From assembly GCA_016793065.1 (NCBI GenBank), contig JAEULV010000002.1, positions 1 through 59,543 of the forward strand: DNA of 59,543 bases. The letters are read 5' to 3'. The position numbers and the translations under genes were made by a program. The DNA comes from Hyphomicrobiaceae bacterium. GTDB lineage: Bacteria > Pseudomonadota > Alphaproteobacteria > Rhizobiales > Ancalomicrobiaceae. Below are positions 20,483 through 28,651 of this stretch, one piece after another. The first letter of the stretch is position 1. The number at the start of each line of letters is the position of its first letter. Below the pieces are notes generated by a model. That model saw nothing but the letters and a program-made list of their open reading frames with translations. It was not told the DNA's origin and ran no database searches.

Positions 20483-21997
20483 TCATTCGCCGCGCGGAAA
20501 GCGCTGGCCCTCTTCCAGCACGTTGAGATCCATGTGGTTGCGCATGTAGCGCTCCGATGCCCGCTGCAGCGGCTGATAGTCCCACGGGAAATAGGCGCCG
20601 TTGCGCAACGCCTCATAGACCACCCAGCGCCGCGCCTGGCTCGCCCGCACATCCGCGTCGAAGCGCGCCAGATCCCAGCGCGCCGCAATCTCGCCGGCAA
20701 GCCGCGCCTCGATTTCCGCATGCGCCGGGTCGCCGGCAAGGTTGGTCAGCTCGTGCGGATCGGCCTCGAGATCGAACAGCTGCGGCGGATCAAGCTCGCA
20801 GACCGTGTATTTCCACCGGCCGTCGCGCAGCGCCACCATCGGCGCATACGAGCCCTCCGCCGCGTATTGCATCGGCACCGCCGAGCGCGACCCGGTCCCG
20901 CGCGCCAGCGCCACCAGGCTCTCGCCATCGGTCCACGGCATGATCTGATCGAGCGAGATCCCGGTCAGCTCGGCCAGCGTCGGCAACACGTCGAGCGTCG
21001 ACACCGGCCGGTCGATCCGCCCGGCCCCAAGCCCCGGCGCGCTGATCATCAAGGGTACCCGGGCCGAGCCGTCGAAGAAGCTCATCTTGAACCACATTCC
21101 GCGCTCGCCCAGCATGTCGCCATGGTCGGAGACGAACACGACGATGGTGTTGTCCGCCTGCCGCGTCCGCTCCAGGACGTCGAGAATGCCGCCGATCTTG
21201 TCGTCGATATAGGAGATGTTGGCGAAATACGCCCGCCGCGACCGCCGCACCTGCTCCTCGCTGAGGTCGAACTTGGTGTAGTCGCAGGCGAGCATCAGCC
21301 GCTGCGAATGCGGATCCTGCGCATCGAACGGGATCGGCGCCACCACCGGGTCGAGATGGGCGCAATCCTCATAGAGATCCCAATAGCGCTTGCGCGCCAC
21401 ATACGGATCATGCGGATGGGTGAAGCTGACGGTCAGGCACCACGGCCGCTTGTCGTGGCCGCGGGCAAGGTCGTAGATCTTGCGTTCGGCGTGATAGGCC
21501 ACCTCGTCATCATATTCGAGCTGGTTGGTGATCTCGGCGACGCCGGCGCCGGTAACCGAGCCCAGATTGTGGTACCACCAGTCGATCCGCTCGCCCGGCT
21601 TGGTATAGTCCGGCGTCCAGCCGAAATCCGCCGGATAGATGTCGGTCGTCAGCCGCTCCTCGAAACCGTGCAACTGGTCCGGCCCGACGAAATGCATCTT
21701 GCCCGACAGCGCCGTCGCATAGCCGGCGCGGCGCAGGTGATGGGCGAAGGTCGGAATGTCGGAGGTGAACTCGGCCGCGTTGTCATAGACGCGGGTGCGC
21801 ATCGGCAACTGCCCCGACATGAACGACGCCCGCGCCGGCGCGCAAAGCGGGCTCGCCGTGTAGCAGGTCGAGAACCGCCGCGACCGCGCCGCCAACGCCT
21901 TCAGGTGCGGTGCGTGCAGGAACTCCGCCGGTCCGTCGGGAAACAACGTCCCGTTGGCCTGGTCGACCATGACGATCAGAATGTTCGGGCGCGACAT
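20483..21997 (-). CDS. betC: choline-sulfatase
   Basis: Hydrolyses choline-O-sulfate to choline and sulfate, feeding glycine betaine synthesis and carbon or sulfur supply. The 504-aa protein carries the sulfatase signature CAPAR (C52 is the formylglycine site), metal ligands in MVDQAN and SDHGDMLGERG, and the choline-sulfatase-specific C-terminus (ARRWVVYEALR, PWDYQP, ERYMRNHMDLN). The ATG at 21997 has AGGA eight bases upstream. No betA/betB genes are adjacent; a LysR gene lies upstream on the same strand. Confidence 0.94.
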   Translation of the reverse strand: MSRPNILIVMVDQANGTLFPDGPAEFLHAPHLKALAARSRRFSTCYTASPLCAPARASFMSGQLPMRTRVYDNAAEFTSDIPTFAHHLRRAGYATALSGKMHFVGPDQLHGFEERLTTDIYPADFGWTPDYTKPGERIDWWYHNLGSVTGAGVAEITNQLEYDDEVAYHAERKIYDLARGHDKRPWCLTVSFTHPHDPYVARKRYWDLYEDCAHLDPVVAPIPFDAQDPHSQRLMLACDYTKFDLSEEQVRRSRRAYFANISYIDDKIGGILDVLERTRQADNTIVVFVSDHGDMLGERGMWFKMSFFDGSARVPLMISAPGLGAGRIDRPVSTLDVLPTLAELTGISLDQIMPWTDGESLVALARGTGSRSAVPMQYAAEGSYAPMVALRDGRWKYTVCELDPPQLFDLEADPHELTNLAGDPAHAEIEARLAGEIAARWDLARFDADVRASQARRWVVYEALRNGAYFPWDYQPLQRASERYMRNHMDLNVLEEGQRFPRGE

Positions 21998-22115
21998 CGG
22001 CGGATCCTGCGGCTCGCGGGGCAATGGTAGCCGACATAGAACCCAACGTCGCGCCTTCGCAATGGCTTGGGTGCGCCGCTTTCATGTCATCGCGGGACAT
22101 CGCCGCAATGCCGGC

Positions 22116-23036
22116 TCAATCCACCCGCCACGGCGCGCTGGCGAAGGTCTCAACCAGGAAGTCGATGAACACCCGCATGCGCGGCAGCCGCTGCCGGCCG
22201 GGCGACACCAGCACCCAGATCGGAAACGGCTCGTCGACATGGTGATCGACCAGCAACGGCACCAGCTGCCCGCGCTTGACCGCCTGCCCGCACAGCGCAT
22301 CGCCCAGCCGGACGATGCCATGGCCGGCAATCGCCAGATCCAGCAGCAGGTCGGCATTGTCGCAGGTGACGTTGCCGCGAACTTCCATGCGGTTGATCCC
22401 CTCCGGCGTATGAAACGGCCAGCGCGCCAGATGGGTGACGCCGGGGATCACCAGGCAATTGTGCCGCGACAGATCGGCTGGGACCCGCGGCGAGCCGTGT
22501 CGATCGAGATAGTCCGGACTGGCGGTGATCAGCCGTCGCCCGTCGGCGATCTTGCGCGCCACCATCGACGAGTCCGCCAGCGGCCCGGTCCGCAGCACCA
22601 TGTCGACGTTTTCCGCCATGATGTCGATCTGCCGGTCGGAAATGCTCAGGTCGATGCGGATTTCCGGGAAGCGGCGATGGAACTCCGGCAGCACCGGCGC
22701 CAGCTGATGCTTGCCCAGCGCCGTGCCGGCATTCAGGCGAATCACCCCGCGCGGCCGCTCGGCGCAGGCCGACACCTCGGCTTCCGCCGCCTCGATCGCC
22801 GCCAGGATCTCCCGCGCCCGCGTCAGATAGGTCGCCCCCTCCGCCGTCAGCGCCAGCCGCCGGGTCGTGCGCGTCAGCAACCGCACCCCGAGTCGATCCT
22901 CCACCCGCGTCACCAGCTTCGACATCGCCGAGGCGGTCAACCCAAGCTCGGGCGCCGCCGCCGCGAACGACCCAAGCTCGACGATCCGGACAAAGGCCTG
23001 CATCTCCACCGAACTGGTCATATTCGCGAATTCCAT
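22116..23036 (-). CDS. LysR family transcriptional regulator
   Basis: A 306-aa protein. The N-terminal winged HTH (MQAFVRIVELGSFAAAAPEL, LTASAMSKLVTRVEDRLG, LLTRTTRRLALTAEG) is followed by a periplasmic-binding-protein-like effector domain. It belongs to the CrgA-like LysR group. It is divergent from the 72-aa gene across a 98-bp region and upstream of the sulfatase gene, so either may be a target. Two perfect palindromes overlap its own start codon, suggesting autoregulation. Confidence 0.93.
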   Translation of the reverse strand: MEFANMTSSVEMQAFVRIVELGSFAAAAPELGLTASAMSKLVTRVEDRLGVRLLTRTTRRLALTAEGATYLTRAREILAAIEAAEAEVSACAERPRGVIRLNAGTALGKHQLAPVLPEFHRRFPEIRIDLSISDRQIDIMAENVDMVLRTGPLADSSMVARKIADGRRLITASPDYLDRHGSPRVPADLSRHNCLVIPGVTHLARWPFHTPEGINRMEVRGNVTCDNADLLLDLAIAGHGIVRLGDALCGQAVKRGQLVPLLVDHHVDEPFPIWVLVSPGRQRLPRMRVFIDFLVETFASAPWRVD

Positions 23037-23045
23037 TCATGAATG
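23022..23045. promoter_or_regulatory. tandem palindromes at the LysR start codon
   Basis: ATTCGCGAAT (23022-23031) and CATTCATGAATG (23034-23045) are perfect palindromes two bases apart. They overlap the first codons of the LysR gene and the leader of the divergent gene. They could be an autoregulatory LysR site, though the classic T-N11-A site is usually upstream of the promoter. Confidence 0.4.
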
Positions 23046-23134
23046 AACACTCAATTTCACAGATTATCATTTCCTACGCAATGAATATTGTCATCTCACC
23101 GCTGATCGCCGATCGGCCCATCAAGGTGACCGCC

Positions 23135-23353
23135 ATGCGCTCCGACCAACCATTCGATATCGGGCGAGACCCGATGCTCCGCCGCGATGCCGACGCCATC
23201 GACTATCCGGCCTTGCGCCAGCGCGCCATCGATCTTCGCTCGGCAAAGATCGCCAGCCTGCGTCCCCGGCTCGCGGCCTTCATCGAGGCGCTGTCGGCCG
23301 CGCATTCGCCGGACGCCGCCTCCGTCACCCCGCTTCCGGCACGTCGGTCTTGA
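23135..23353 (+). CDS. small protein, 72 aa, unknown function
   Basis: A hydrophilic 72-aa protein with alternating basic residues (DYPALRQRAIDLRSAKIASL) and a probable single long helix at residues 25-55. The region resembles small alphaproteobacterial proteins of the RSP_7527/DUF1127-like kind, but I cannot assign it firmly. The ATG at 23135 has AAGGTGA five bases upstream; the open frame begins earlier at 23039 but that part is AT-rich leader. Its divergent position from a LysR gene suggests control by that regulator. Confidence 0.6.
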   Translation: MRSDQPFDIGRDPMLRRDADAIDYPALRQRAIDLRSAKIASLRPRLAAFIEALSAAHSPDAASVTPLPARRS

Positions 23354-23407
23354 CGCCGGCGCTCCGTTGCCCCGCTATGGGGGCGCCCGCAACCGGACGC
23401 CCCAGCC

Positions 23408-23935
23408 GTGACCACGCCGCCTGTTTCAAGCCAACCCCAGTTCGAGACCCGCGTCCCGGCCGGCGACACGCTGGAGCGGCGCGTCTGCGCCTCCTGCGGC
23501 TTTGTCGATTATGAGAACCCCAGGATCGTCGTCGGCGCCGTCGTCCGTGTCGACGACAAGATCCTGCTCTGCCGCCGCGCCATCGAGCCCCGCCTCGGTT
23601 TCTGGACCCTGCCCGCCGGCTACCTCGAACTCGGCGAAACGCCGGAGGAAGGAGTTCGCCGCGAGGCACGCGAGGAGGCCTGCGCCGATCTGACGCTCGG
23701 CCCACTGCTCGCCGTCTACACCATCCGCCCGATCGGTCAGGTGCAATTGATCTATCGCGCCACCCTGCAAGGCGATTTCGCCGCCGGCCCGGAAAGTCTC
23801 GAGGTCCGCCTGTTCGACTGGGCCGACATCCCCTGGGCCGACCTCGCCTTCCAGACAGTCGAATGGGCCCTGCACCACGACCGCGCCATCGCCGAGGGCC
23901 GCGCCGCCGGCATTTTCGGCAATGCCGCCGCTTGA
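23408..23935 (+). CDS. Nudix hydrolase with N-terminal zinc-ribbon half
   Basis: A 175-aa pyrophosphohydrolase. The Nudix box is GYLELGETPEEGVRREAREE in its first 20 residues; it has cysteine where the usual glycine follows the EE pair. A CASCGFVDYENP knuckle (C27, C30) lies before it, as in NudC-like and ADP-ribose-type Nudix proteins, but only one cysteine pair is seen. The substrate is probably a nucleoside diphosphate derivative. It starts with GTG; no ATG occurs in frame nearby. Confidence 0.88.
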   Translation: MTTPPVSSQPQFETRVPAGDTLERRVCASCGFVDYENPRIVVGAVVRVDDKILLCRRAIEPRLGFWTLPAGYLELGETPEEGVRREAREEACADLTLGPLLAVYTIRPIGQVQLIYRATLQGDFAAGPESLEVRLFDWADIPWADLAFQTVEWALHHDRAIAEGRAAGIFGNAAA

Positions 23936-24096
23936 CCCCTTGCCTCGCGATGCGCCTTTTCCTTGCAAGGCCGCGCTTTCCCCGCTTGCATCATGCCGCA
24001 ACGTGATCAATCATGGCGCGCTGATGGAGGCACGGACAATCGCCGCCGAACCGCTCGCATCGGCCTCGTCATCGGCGGCACCGTGGGAGGGTCCTC

Positions 24097-25896
24097 ATGC
24101 CGACGCTGGAGCAGGCTTTCCACCGGCTGTTTCCCAGGCATCCGCGCACCAAGTCGCCGTTTGACTTTCCCCCCTTGCTGCCAGCCGATCTCTTCGCCTA
24201 TTGCGGTTATCTGCTCGATGTTTCGGGTGCCTATCACCACATCTCGCCGGTGACGGCCATCCCGACGCCGACAGCCGACAAGGCGCTGCTGGTCAGCGAC
24301 GCCTATGCGACGAACGTCCGCGACATCGGCAGGTCCTGGCTCGACAACCGCGACGGCAAGCGCTGGCTGCCGCTGCCGCCGCCTGCCGTGGTCGAGATGT
24401 GGGCGGAGCTTGGCCGCCACGCCGACCAGCCGCTGGTCGCGCCCGATCAGGCAAGCGCCATTCCGACCTGGTGGACGATTGCGCTCGGCCTCTTCGCCAT
24501 TGCCGATGAAGCCTCGATCAATATCGGCTTTGCCGGCGGCAATCCCTTCTATGCCCCGGTTCTGTCCAGCTATCAGCAGCAAGGCCTGTCGGCCAGTTCG
24601 CTGTCGCGGCTGCCGGTTTCGCCGACGTCGATTTCGACCGCCAACGTCAACATCGTCTGCGTCCTGCCGAAGTCGCGCACGCCCTCCGTCGGCTGCACGC
24701 TGCGCTCGCTGTCGCACAATCTCGCGCTGCTGCCGCCCCGTGGCGTCGTGCGCACCCGCTGGATCGCCTCGCCGTTTGACCAGACACCGGTCGGGCGGGA
24801 GTCGATCGAACCGACCACCCGCTCCGGCTTCGATATCGGGCTGATGCTGATCCCGTTTCCGTTCGCGGTCGAGGACGCGGCCTTCTGTCCCCACATCAGT
24901 CCCCTGCAGCCCGAACTTGGCTGGTTCTCCATGAACCCGACCTGGTTCCCGGCGAGGAGCGACAGCGCCAAGCGCCGCCAATTGCTGAAGTATATCCTTG
25001 GCCTGATCGAAGCCGCCGAAGCCGCCGGCGAGGAGGTCAACGGCATCGTCCTGCCCGAGCTCGCCATCGATCACGCCTTTCTGAGCTATCTCGGCCGCGA
25101 GCTGGGCAAGAACCCGAAGATCGACTTCATCATCGCCGGCCTGCACGACAACAAGGAGGGCGAGCCGAGGAATACCGTCGCCATCGTGCCGCTGTTCCTC
25201 AAGGGCGACCAGGGAGCGCGGATCAGCAAGGGCTGGGAGGAGCTGCTGCTGACACGCGAAAAACACCACCGCTGGAAGATCGACACGCCGCAGGCCGAGA
25301 CCTACCAGCTGAAGGGGCTGCGGCCCCCGGCTGCAGCGTCGGCAGCCGGCTCGGCGTCCTTCGACTGGTGGGAAAAGATCGACATCCGCAGCCGCCGTCT
25401 CGACATGCTCGTCTATCGCGGCCTGACCACCATCACCACGCTGATCTGTGAGGATCTCGCCCGCGTCGACCCCTGCCAGCAGGTCTTGCGCGCCATCGGC
25501 CCGAACCTTGTGGTCGCCCTGCTGATGGATGGACCGCAACTGAGGGATCGCTGGTCGGGACGCTATGCCGCCTCGCTCGCCGATGACCCGGGCAGCTCGG
25601 TGTTGAGCTTCACGTCCTACGCCCTGATCGCCCGGCAAAACCAGTTCAGCGAATTTCCCGATTCGCAGGCGGTCGCGCTGTGGAAGGATGAGGCAAGCGG
25701 CACCAAGGTGATCGATCTGCCCCGCAACGCCGATGCCATCGTCCTGCGGCTCAAGGGCGTGATCAAACAGGAATCGACCCTCGACGGACGCCCGGATGGC
25801 TACAACAGCCACCGTTGGCAGCTGGTGGGTCAAAATACCATCGCGGCGCCGCGCGGAACCTGCCCGGCTTGGGTCGTCAGCGGCAACGCCCGATAG
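24097..25896 (+). CDS. nitrilase-superfamily-like protein with large unknown N-terminal region
   Basis: A 599-aa soluble protein. From about residue 245 on it resembles the carbon-nitrogen hydrolase fold: GIVLPELAI (E321), REKHHRW (candidate K389) and TLICEDLAR (C451) give the Glu-Lys-Cys triad in correct order and spacing. Residues 1-245 match nothing I recognise; they hold FAYCGYLLDVSGAYHHI near the start. Downstream DGPQLRDRWSGRYAA and LADDPGSSVLSFTS are striking. Nitrilase domains with reverse transcriptases occur in DRT defence proteins (UG1 group), but no RT motif is seen here. GGAGG lies six bases before the ATG. Function unknown. Confidence 0.75.
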   Translation: MPTLEQAFHRLFPRHPRTKSPFDFPPLLPADLFAYCGYLLDVSGAYHHISPVTAIPTPTADKALLVSDAYATNVRDIGRSWLDNRDGKRWLPLPPPAVVEMWAELGRHADQPLVAPDQASAIPTWWTIALGLFAIADEASINIGFAGGNPFYAPVLSSYQQQGLSASSLSRLPVSPTSISTANVNIVCVLPKSRTPSVGCTLRSLSHNLALLPPRGVVRTRWIASPFDQTPVGRESIEPTTRSGFDIGLMLIPFPFAVEDAAFCPHISPLQPELGWFSMNPTWFPARSDSAKRRQLLKYILGLIEAAEAAGEEVNGIVLPELAIDHAFLSYLGRELGKNPKIDFIIAGLHDNKEGEPRNTVAIVPLFLKGDQGARISKGWEELLLTREKHHRWKIDTPQAETYQLKGLRPPAAASAAGSASFDWWEKIDIRSRRLDMLVYRGLTTITTLICEDLARVDPCQQVLRAIGPNLVVALLMDGPQLRDRWSGRYAASLADDPGSSVLSFTSYALIARQNQFSEFPDSQAVALWKDEASGTKVIDLPRNADAIVLRLKGVIKQESTLDGRPDGYNSHRWQLVGQNTIAAPRGTCPAWVVSGNAR

Positions 25897-25919
25897 ACGG
25901 TATCACTCGAAACGCGGCA

Positions 25920-26123
25920 TCACTCGGCGCGCTTCTTCGTGCTCTTTGTCGGCGCCGACGCCAGATGCGCCCCGACGGCGTTGAAATCGGCGATGGCGCG
26001 ATCCTTGAAGACCTGGAGCAGATACGCCTCCTCGTCGGACGGCGGCGTCTCCCGCAACTGCTTCCTGAACGCGCGATCCTGCTGGTTGGCGTGCTTGGCA
26101 TAAAGCGTCTTGAGATCGGCCAT
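25920..26123 (-). CDS. small charged protein, 67 aa, unknown function
   Basis: A hydrophilic, probably helical 67-aa protein (MADLKTLYAKHANQQDRAF at the start, lysine-rich end). The ATG at 26123 has AAGGA eight bases upstream, which supports a real gene. It lies convergent to the nitrilase-like gene, with 23 bp between stops. I do not recognise the family. Confidence 0.65.
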   Translation of the reverse strand: MADLKTLYAKHANQQDRAFRKQLRETPPSDEEAYLLQVFKDRAIADFNAVGAHLASAPTKSTKKRAE

Positions 26124-26285
26124 CGGGCAATCCTTGGACGTCGCGACCGCTTCTCATTCAGCGTGGCGGCGGTCGGATGAAATGATGACGGAAGGTACAA
26201 CACTCGCCAACGAGCGGCAAGCGAAGCGACCCTGGCAACCCCGGGTTAATCGCCCGTTTCAGCGCTTTTTCAGCCCACCAACGGC

Positions 26286-26320
26286 AAAAGGCCCGCGATC
26301 GCCGGTATGGGATCGCGGGC
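26286..26320 (-). terminator. terminator of the proline-rich exported protein gene
   Basis: A perfect 10-bp inverted repeat GCCCGCGATC / GATCGCGGGC with a 10-base loop, followed on the minus strand by CTTTTGCC. It lies 70 bases downstream of the stop at 26390. Confidence 0.7.
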
Positions 26321-26389
26321 AAGGTTGAGGGTCGGGTATGCGGCGGACCCTCGGTCTTCAAGGCGCGGAACCGATGTGCGGTCGCGGCG

Positions 26390-26788
26390 TCAGTCGCAGA
26401 CGCGAACCTGACGAACGACCTTGTACGGCCGACCGTAGCGGTCATACTTGGTCACGCGCACGTTCTGGATCCGGCAATACTGCAGCACCGGCGGGCGATA
26501 GAAACGCGGCGGCGCGATGTACAACGGCGGCGGCGGCGGCCGATAGTAGCGCGGCGGCGGCGGGCGATAGTAGCGCGGCGGTGGCGGCTGGTAGTAGGCC
26601 GGCTGGGTCTGGTACGGTCGATAGCGCGGCGGCGGGATGCGGTCTTCCGGAAACCGCGGCATGTTGTTCTGCGCCAGCCCGAAGCCGAGCGTCGGGCCGT
26701 TATCCTCGGCGGCGGCCGGCGAAACACCGGCAAAGCCGAAGGCTACCGTCAGCGCCACCAGGGCGCCCATCAAGGTCGAACGGATCAT
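26390..26788 (-). CDS. exported proline/tyrosine-rich protein
   Basis: A 132-aa protein with a signal peptide (LMGALVALTVAFGFAGVSPAAA, cut near residue 27). A low-complexity centre follows with repeated PPPPRYYR units (about residues 68-98). The conserved end (YCRIQNVRVTKYDRYGRPYK) contains two cysteines that could pair. Predicted periplasmic or envelope-bound; function unknown. The ATG at 26788 has AAAGGA upstream. The repeats are of protein-coding origin, not a CRISPR. Confidence 0.8.
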   Translation of the reverse strand: MIRSTLMGALVALTVAFGFAGVSPAAAEDNGPTLGFGLAQNNMPRFPEDRIPPPRYRPYQTQPAYYQPPPPRYYRPPPPRYYRPPPPPLYIAPPRFYRPPVLQYCRIQNVRVTKYDRYGRPYKVVRQVRVCD

Positions 26789-27151
26789 GGTCTGTCCTTT
26801 CTTCCATCGTCTGGCGACGTCGCCACATTCTTGTGACAGTCGCCCCTGACTTTCATCGCGACAATAGCGAGCCCACACTGAACTCACACTGATCCCGTCG
26901 TTCATCTCCCGTTCATTTCTGCGTCCGACGGCAAACCGGCGCCGGGCAGACCCGGAATGAGCGGCGACCAATGGCGTCGCCGCGCCTTCCGTGGCAAGGT
27001 CACCACTGGCCACCGAACGACTTGCCGGCAAGACCGGCGAAAGCCAAGCCGGCCGGCCCCGGCCCGCACCCGTCTTGATCCGCATCGTCCTACCACCGGC
27101 CGTCGCGGTCAACCGGCGCAATCTGTCGCAAACCGCCATCCGGAACCCGCC
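26789..27151. other. divergent intergenic region with 11-bp-spaced repeats
   Basis: A 363-bp gap between divergent genes. The first 130 bp, next to the exported protein gene, are less GC-rich and hold the direct repeats described separately and a TATTGT -10-like element on the minus strand. The remainder is GC-rich with no convincing gene. Confidence 0.5.
26874..26916 (-). promoter_or_regulatory. paired direct repeats with 11-bp period
   Basis: CACACTGA occurs at 26874-26881 and 26885-26892; CGTTCAT occurs at 26899-26905 and 26910-26916. Both pairs repeat at 11 bp, about one helical turn, as with OmpR/PhoB-type response regulators. On the minus strand the first pair overlaps the position expected for a -35 box before a TATTGT element, as in activator-dependent promoters. 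Confidence 0.45.
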
Positions 27152-27793
27152 ATGCCCGCCTTCCTGCCCGATGCCGCCACCCTTGCCGCCTTCGCCGTCG
27201 CGGCACTGGTGCTGACGTTTACCCCCGGTCCGGACATGACGCTGTTTCTCGGCAAGACGCTGACGCAAGGCCGCGCCGCCGGCTTCGCCGCCCTGTGCGG
27301 CGCCGCCACCGGACTGGTGATCCATACCCTTCTTGCTGCATTCGGCCTCTCGGCATTGCTGGCTGCCTCGCCCACCGCTTTCGGCGTGGTCAAGGTCATT
27401 GGCGCCCTCTACCTCGCCTGGCTGGCGATCGACACCCTGCGTCACGGCTCGGCGCTGACGCTCGACAATCAGCCGCAGGAAAGGCAGAACTGGTGGGCGA
27501 TCTATTCCCTCGGCCTCGGCGTCAACCTGCTCAACCCGAAGATCGTGCTGTTCTTCGTGACCTTCCTGCCGCAGTTCATTCAGCCCGGCGATCCGAATGT
27601 CTCGATCACGCTGTTCGTGCTCGGTCTCGGCTTCCAGCTGATCGGCTTTCCCTGCTGCGCCGCGATGATCCTCGGCGCCGATCGGCTCTCGGCCTTCTTC
27701 AAGCGCTCGCGCCTGTTGATGCGCGGCTTCGACTGGGCCTGCGCCACTCTGTTCGGCTCATTTGCCGTCAAGATCCTGCTCGCCCGGGCCTGA
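27152..27793 (+). CDS. LysE family amino-acid exporter
   Basis: A 213-aa inner-membrane protein with six hydrophobic segments. LysE/RhtB signatures are [15 protein letters not shown] in the first segment, [15 protein letters not shown] in the middle and a lysine-bearing last segment. It exports an amino acid or derivative; the substrate is not predictable. It overlaps the end of the convergent yciB gene by 36 bases. Confidence 0.92.
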   Translation: MPAFLPDAATLAAFAVAALVLTFTPGPDMTLFLGKTLTQGRAAGFAALCGAATGLVIHTLLAAFGLSALLAASPTAFGVVKVIGALYLAWLAIDTLRHGSALTLDNQPQERQNWWAIYSLGLGVNLLNPKIVLFFVTFLPQFIQPGDPNVSITLFVLGLGFQLIGFPCCAAMILGADRLSAFFKRSRLLMRGFDWACATLFGSFAVKILLARA

Positions 27794-28492
27794 CGCCGGC
27801 GGGCTGGCCGGGGCTTCCGCCTCCGGCAACGCATGGCGCTGCATCAGCGGCAGTTGCGCCAACGCGAACACGATGGTGATCGGCATCACCCCGAACACCT
27901 TGAACGACACCCAGACATCGGTCGGGAACATCCGCCAGACGAACTCGTTGAGCCCGGCCAGCACGAAGAAGAACAGCGCCCACCGCACCGTCAGCTTGCG
28001 CCAGCCCTCGGCGTCGAGTTGAAACACCGAATCGAACACATAGCCGAGCAGCGACTTGCCGAACGCCAGTCCGCCGAACAACACCAGCCCGAACAGCGTG
28101 TTGACGATGGTCGGCTTCAGCTTGATGAACAACTCGTCCTGGAAGAACAGCGTCAGCCCGCCGAAGATCGTCACCACCACTGCCGAGACCACCGGCATCA
28201 CCGGCAGGTGCCGGGTGAGAACATAGGACGCCACCAGCGCCACCAGCACCGCCGCCATGAAGATCCCGGTGGCGACGAAGATCCCGGCCTTGGCATTGGC
28301 GATGAAGAACACCACCAGCGGCCCGAGTTCGAGCACCAGCTTCACCAGCGGCGACGTCGCGCCGTTCGGCGTCTTCTGTTCGGTCTGGGTCAAGGCGACA
28401 TCCGGCTCGAGAAGCGGCGCGGCGAGATCGAACGGACCCTGCGCGCCGGGAGAATGCGGGAAAACGGCATTGCGTCGCCATTTCCGCGACAC
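27758..28492 (-). CDS. yciB: septation protein A homolog (YciB)
   Basis: An inner-membrane protein of up to 244 aa with five or six hydrophobic segments. The YciB family is recognised from [36 protein letters not shown] and the ALNEFVWR-like [13 protein letters not shown]. It helps envelope synthesis at the division site. The longest frame starts with GTG at 28492; the family N-terminus suggests the true start is later, perhaps the TTG at 28393. Its 3' end overlaps the LysE gene tail to tail. Confidence 0.9.
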   Translation of the reverse strand: MSRKWRRNAVFPHSPGAQGPFDLAAPLLEPDVALTQTEQKTPNGATSPLVKLVLELGPLVVFFIANAKAGIFVATGIFMAAVLVALVASYVLTRHLPVMPVVSAVVVTIFGGLTLFFQDELFIKLKPTIVNTLFGLVLFGGLAFGKSLLGYVFDSVFQLDAEGWRKLTVRWALFFFVLAGLNEFVWRMFPTDVWVSFKVFGVMPITIVFALAQLPLMQRHALPEAEAPASPPASGPGEQDLDGK

Positions 28493-28582
28493 CGCGTTTT
28501 CCTATAGAGCAAGCCGCGCGATTTTTCACCATCCCCCATGCCGCTTCATCCATCGCCGACCAGCGATCGATCACTCACATGC

Positions 28583-28601
28583 ATTTCAGTATTACTGAAA
28601 T
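28583..28601 (+). promoter_or_regulatory. perfect 19-bp operator-like inverted repeat upstream of HTH-ribBX
   Basis: ATTTCAGTA-T-TACTGAAAT: two perfect 9-bp arms around one central base, 50 bases before the ATG of the HTH-RibBX gene. It is AT-rich in a GC-rich context and is the best dyad in this part of the window. Size and symmetry fit a lambda-repressor-like HTH dimer, so the fused HTH of the downstream product is the natural candidate ligand. Confidence 0.7.
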
Positions 28602-28651
28602 CGCATCTCTCATTCGTTGACAATGAACAACGCTACTGCCACCAATGCCGC

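Noticed and set aside
20216-22030. 604-codon open frame on the plus strand
   Set aside because: Antisense to choline sulfatase, which has intact active-site motifs.
26500-26600. Short GC-rich repeats resembling a CRISPR or VNTR
   Set aside because: They encode the PPPPRYYR units of an exported protein; there are no spacers and the frame is intact.
28493-28651. FMN riboswitch upstream of the ribB fusion
   Set aside because: The leader lacks the conserved FMN-element segments; the 19-bp dyad is the only clear element.
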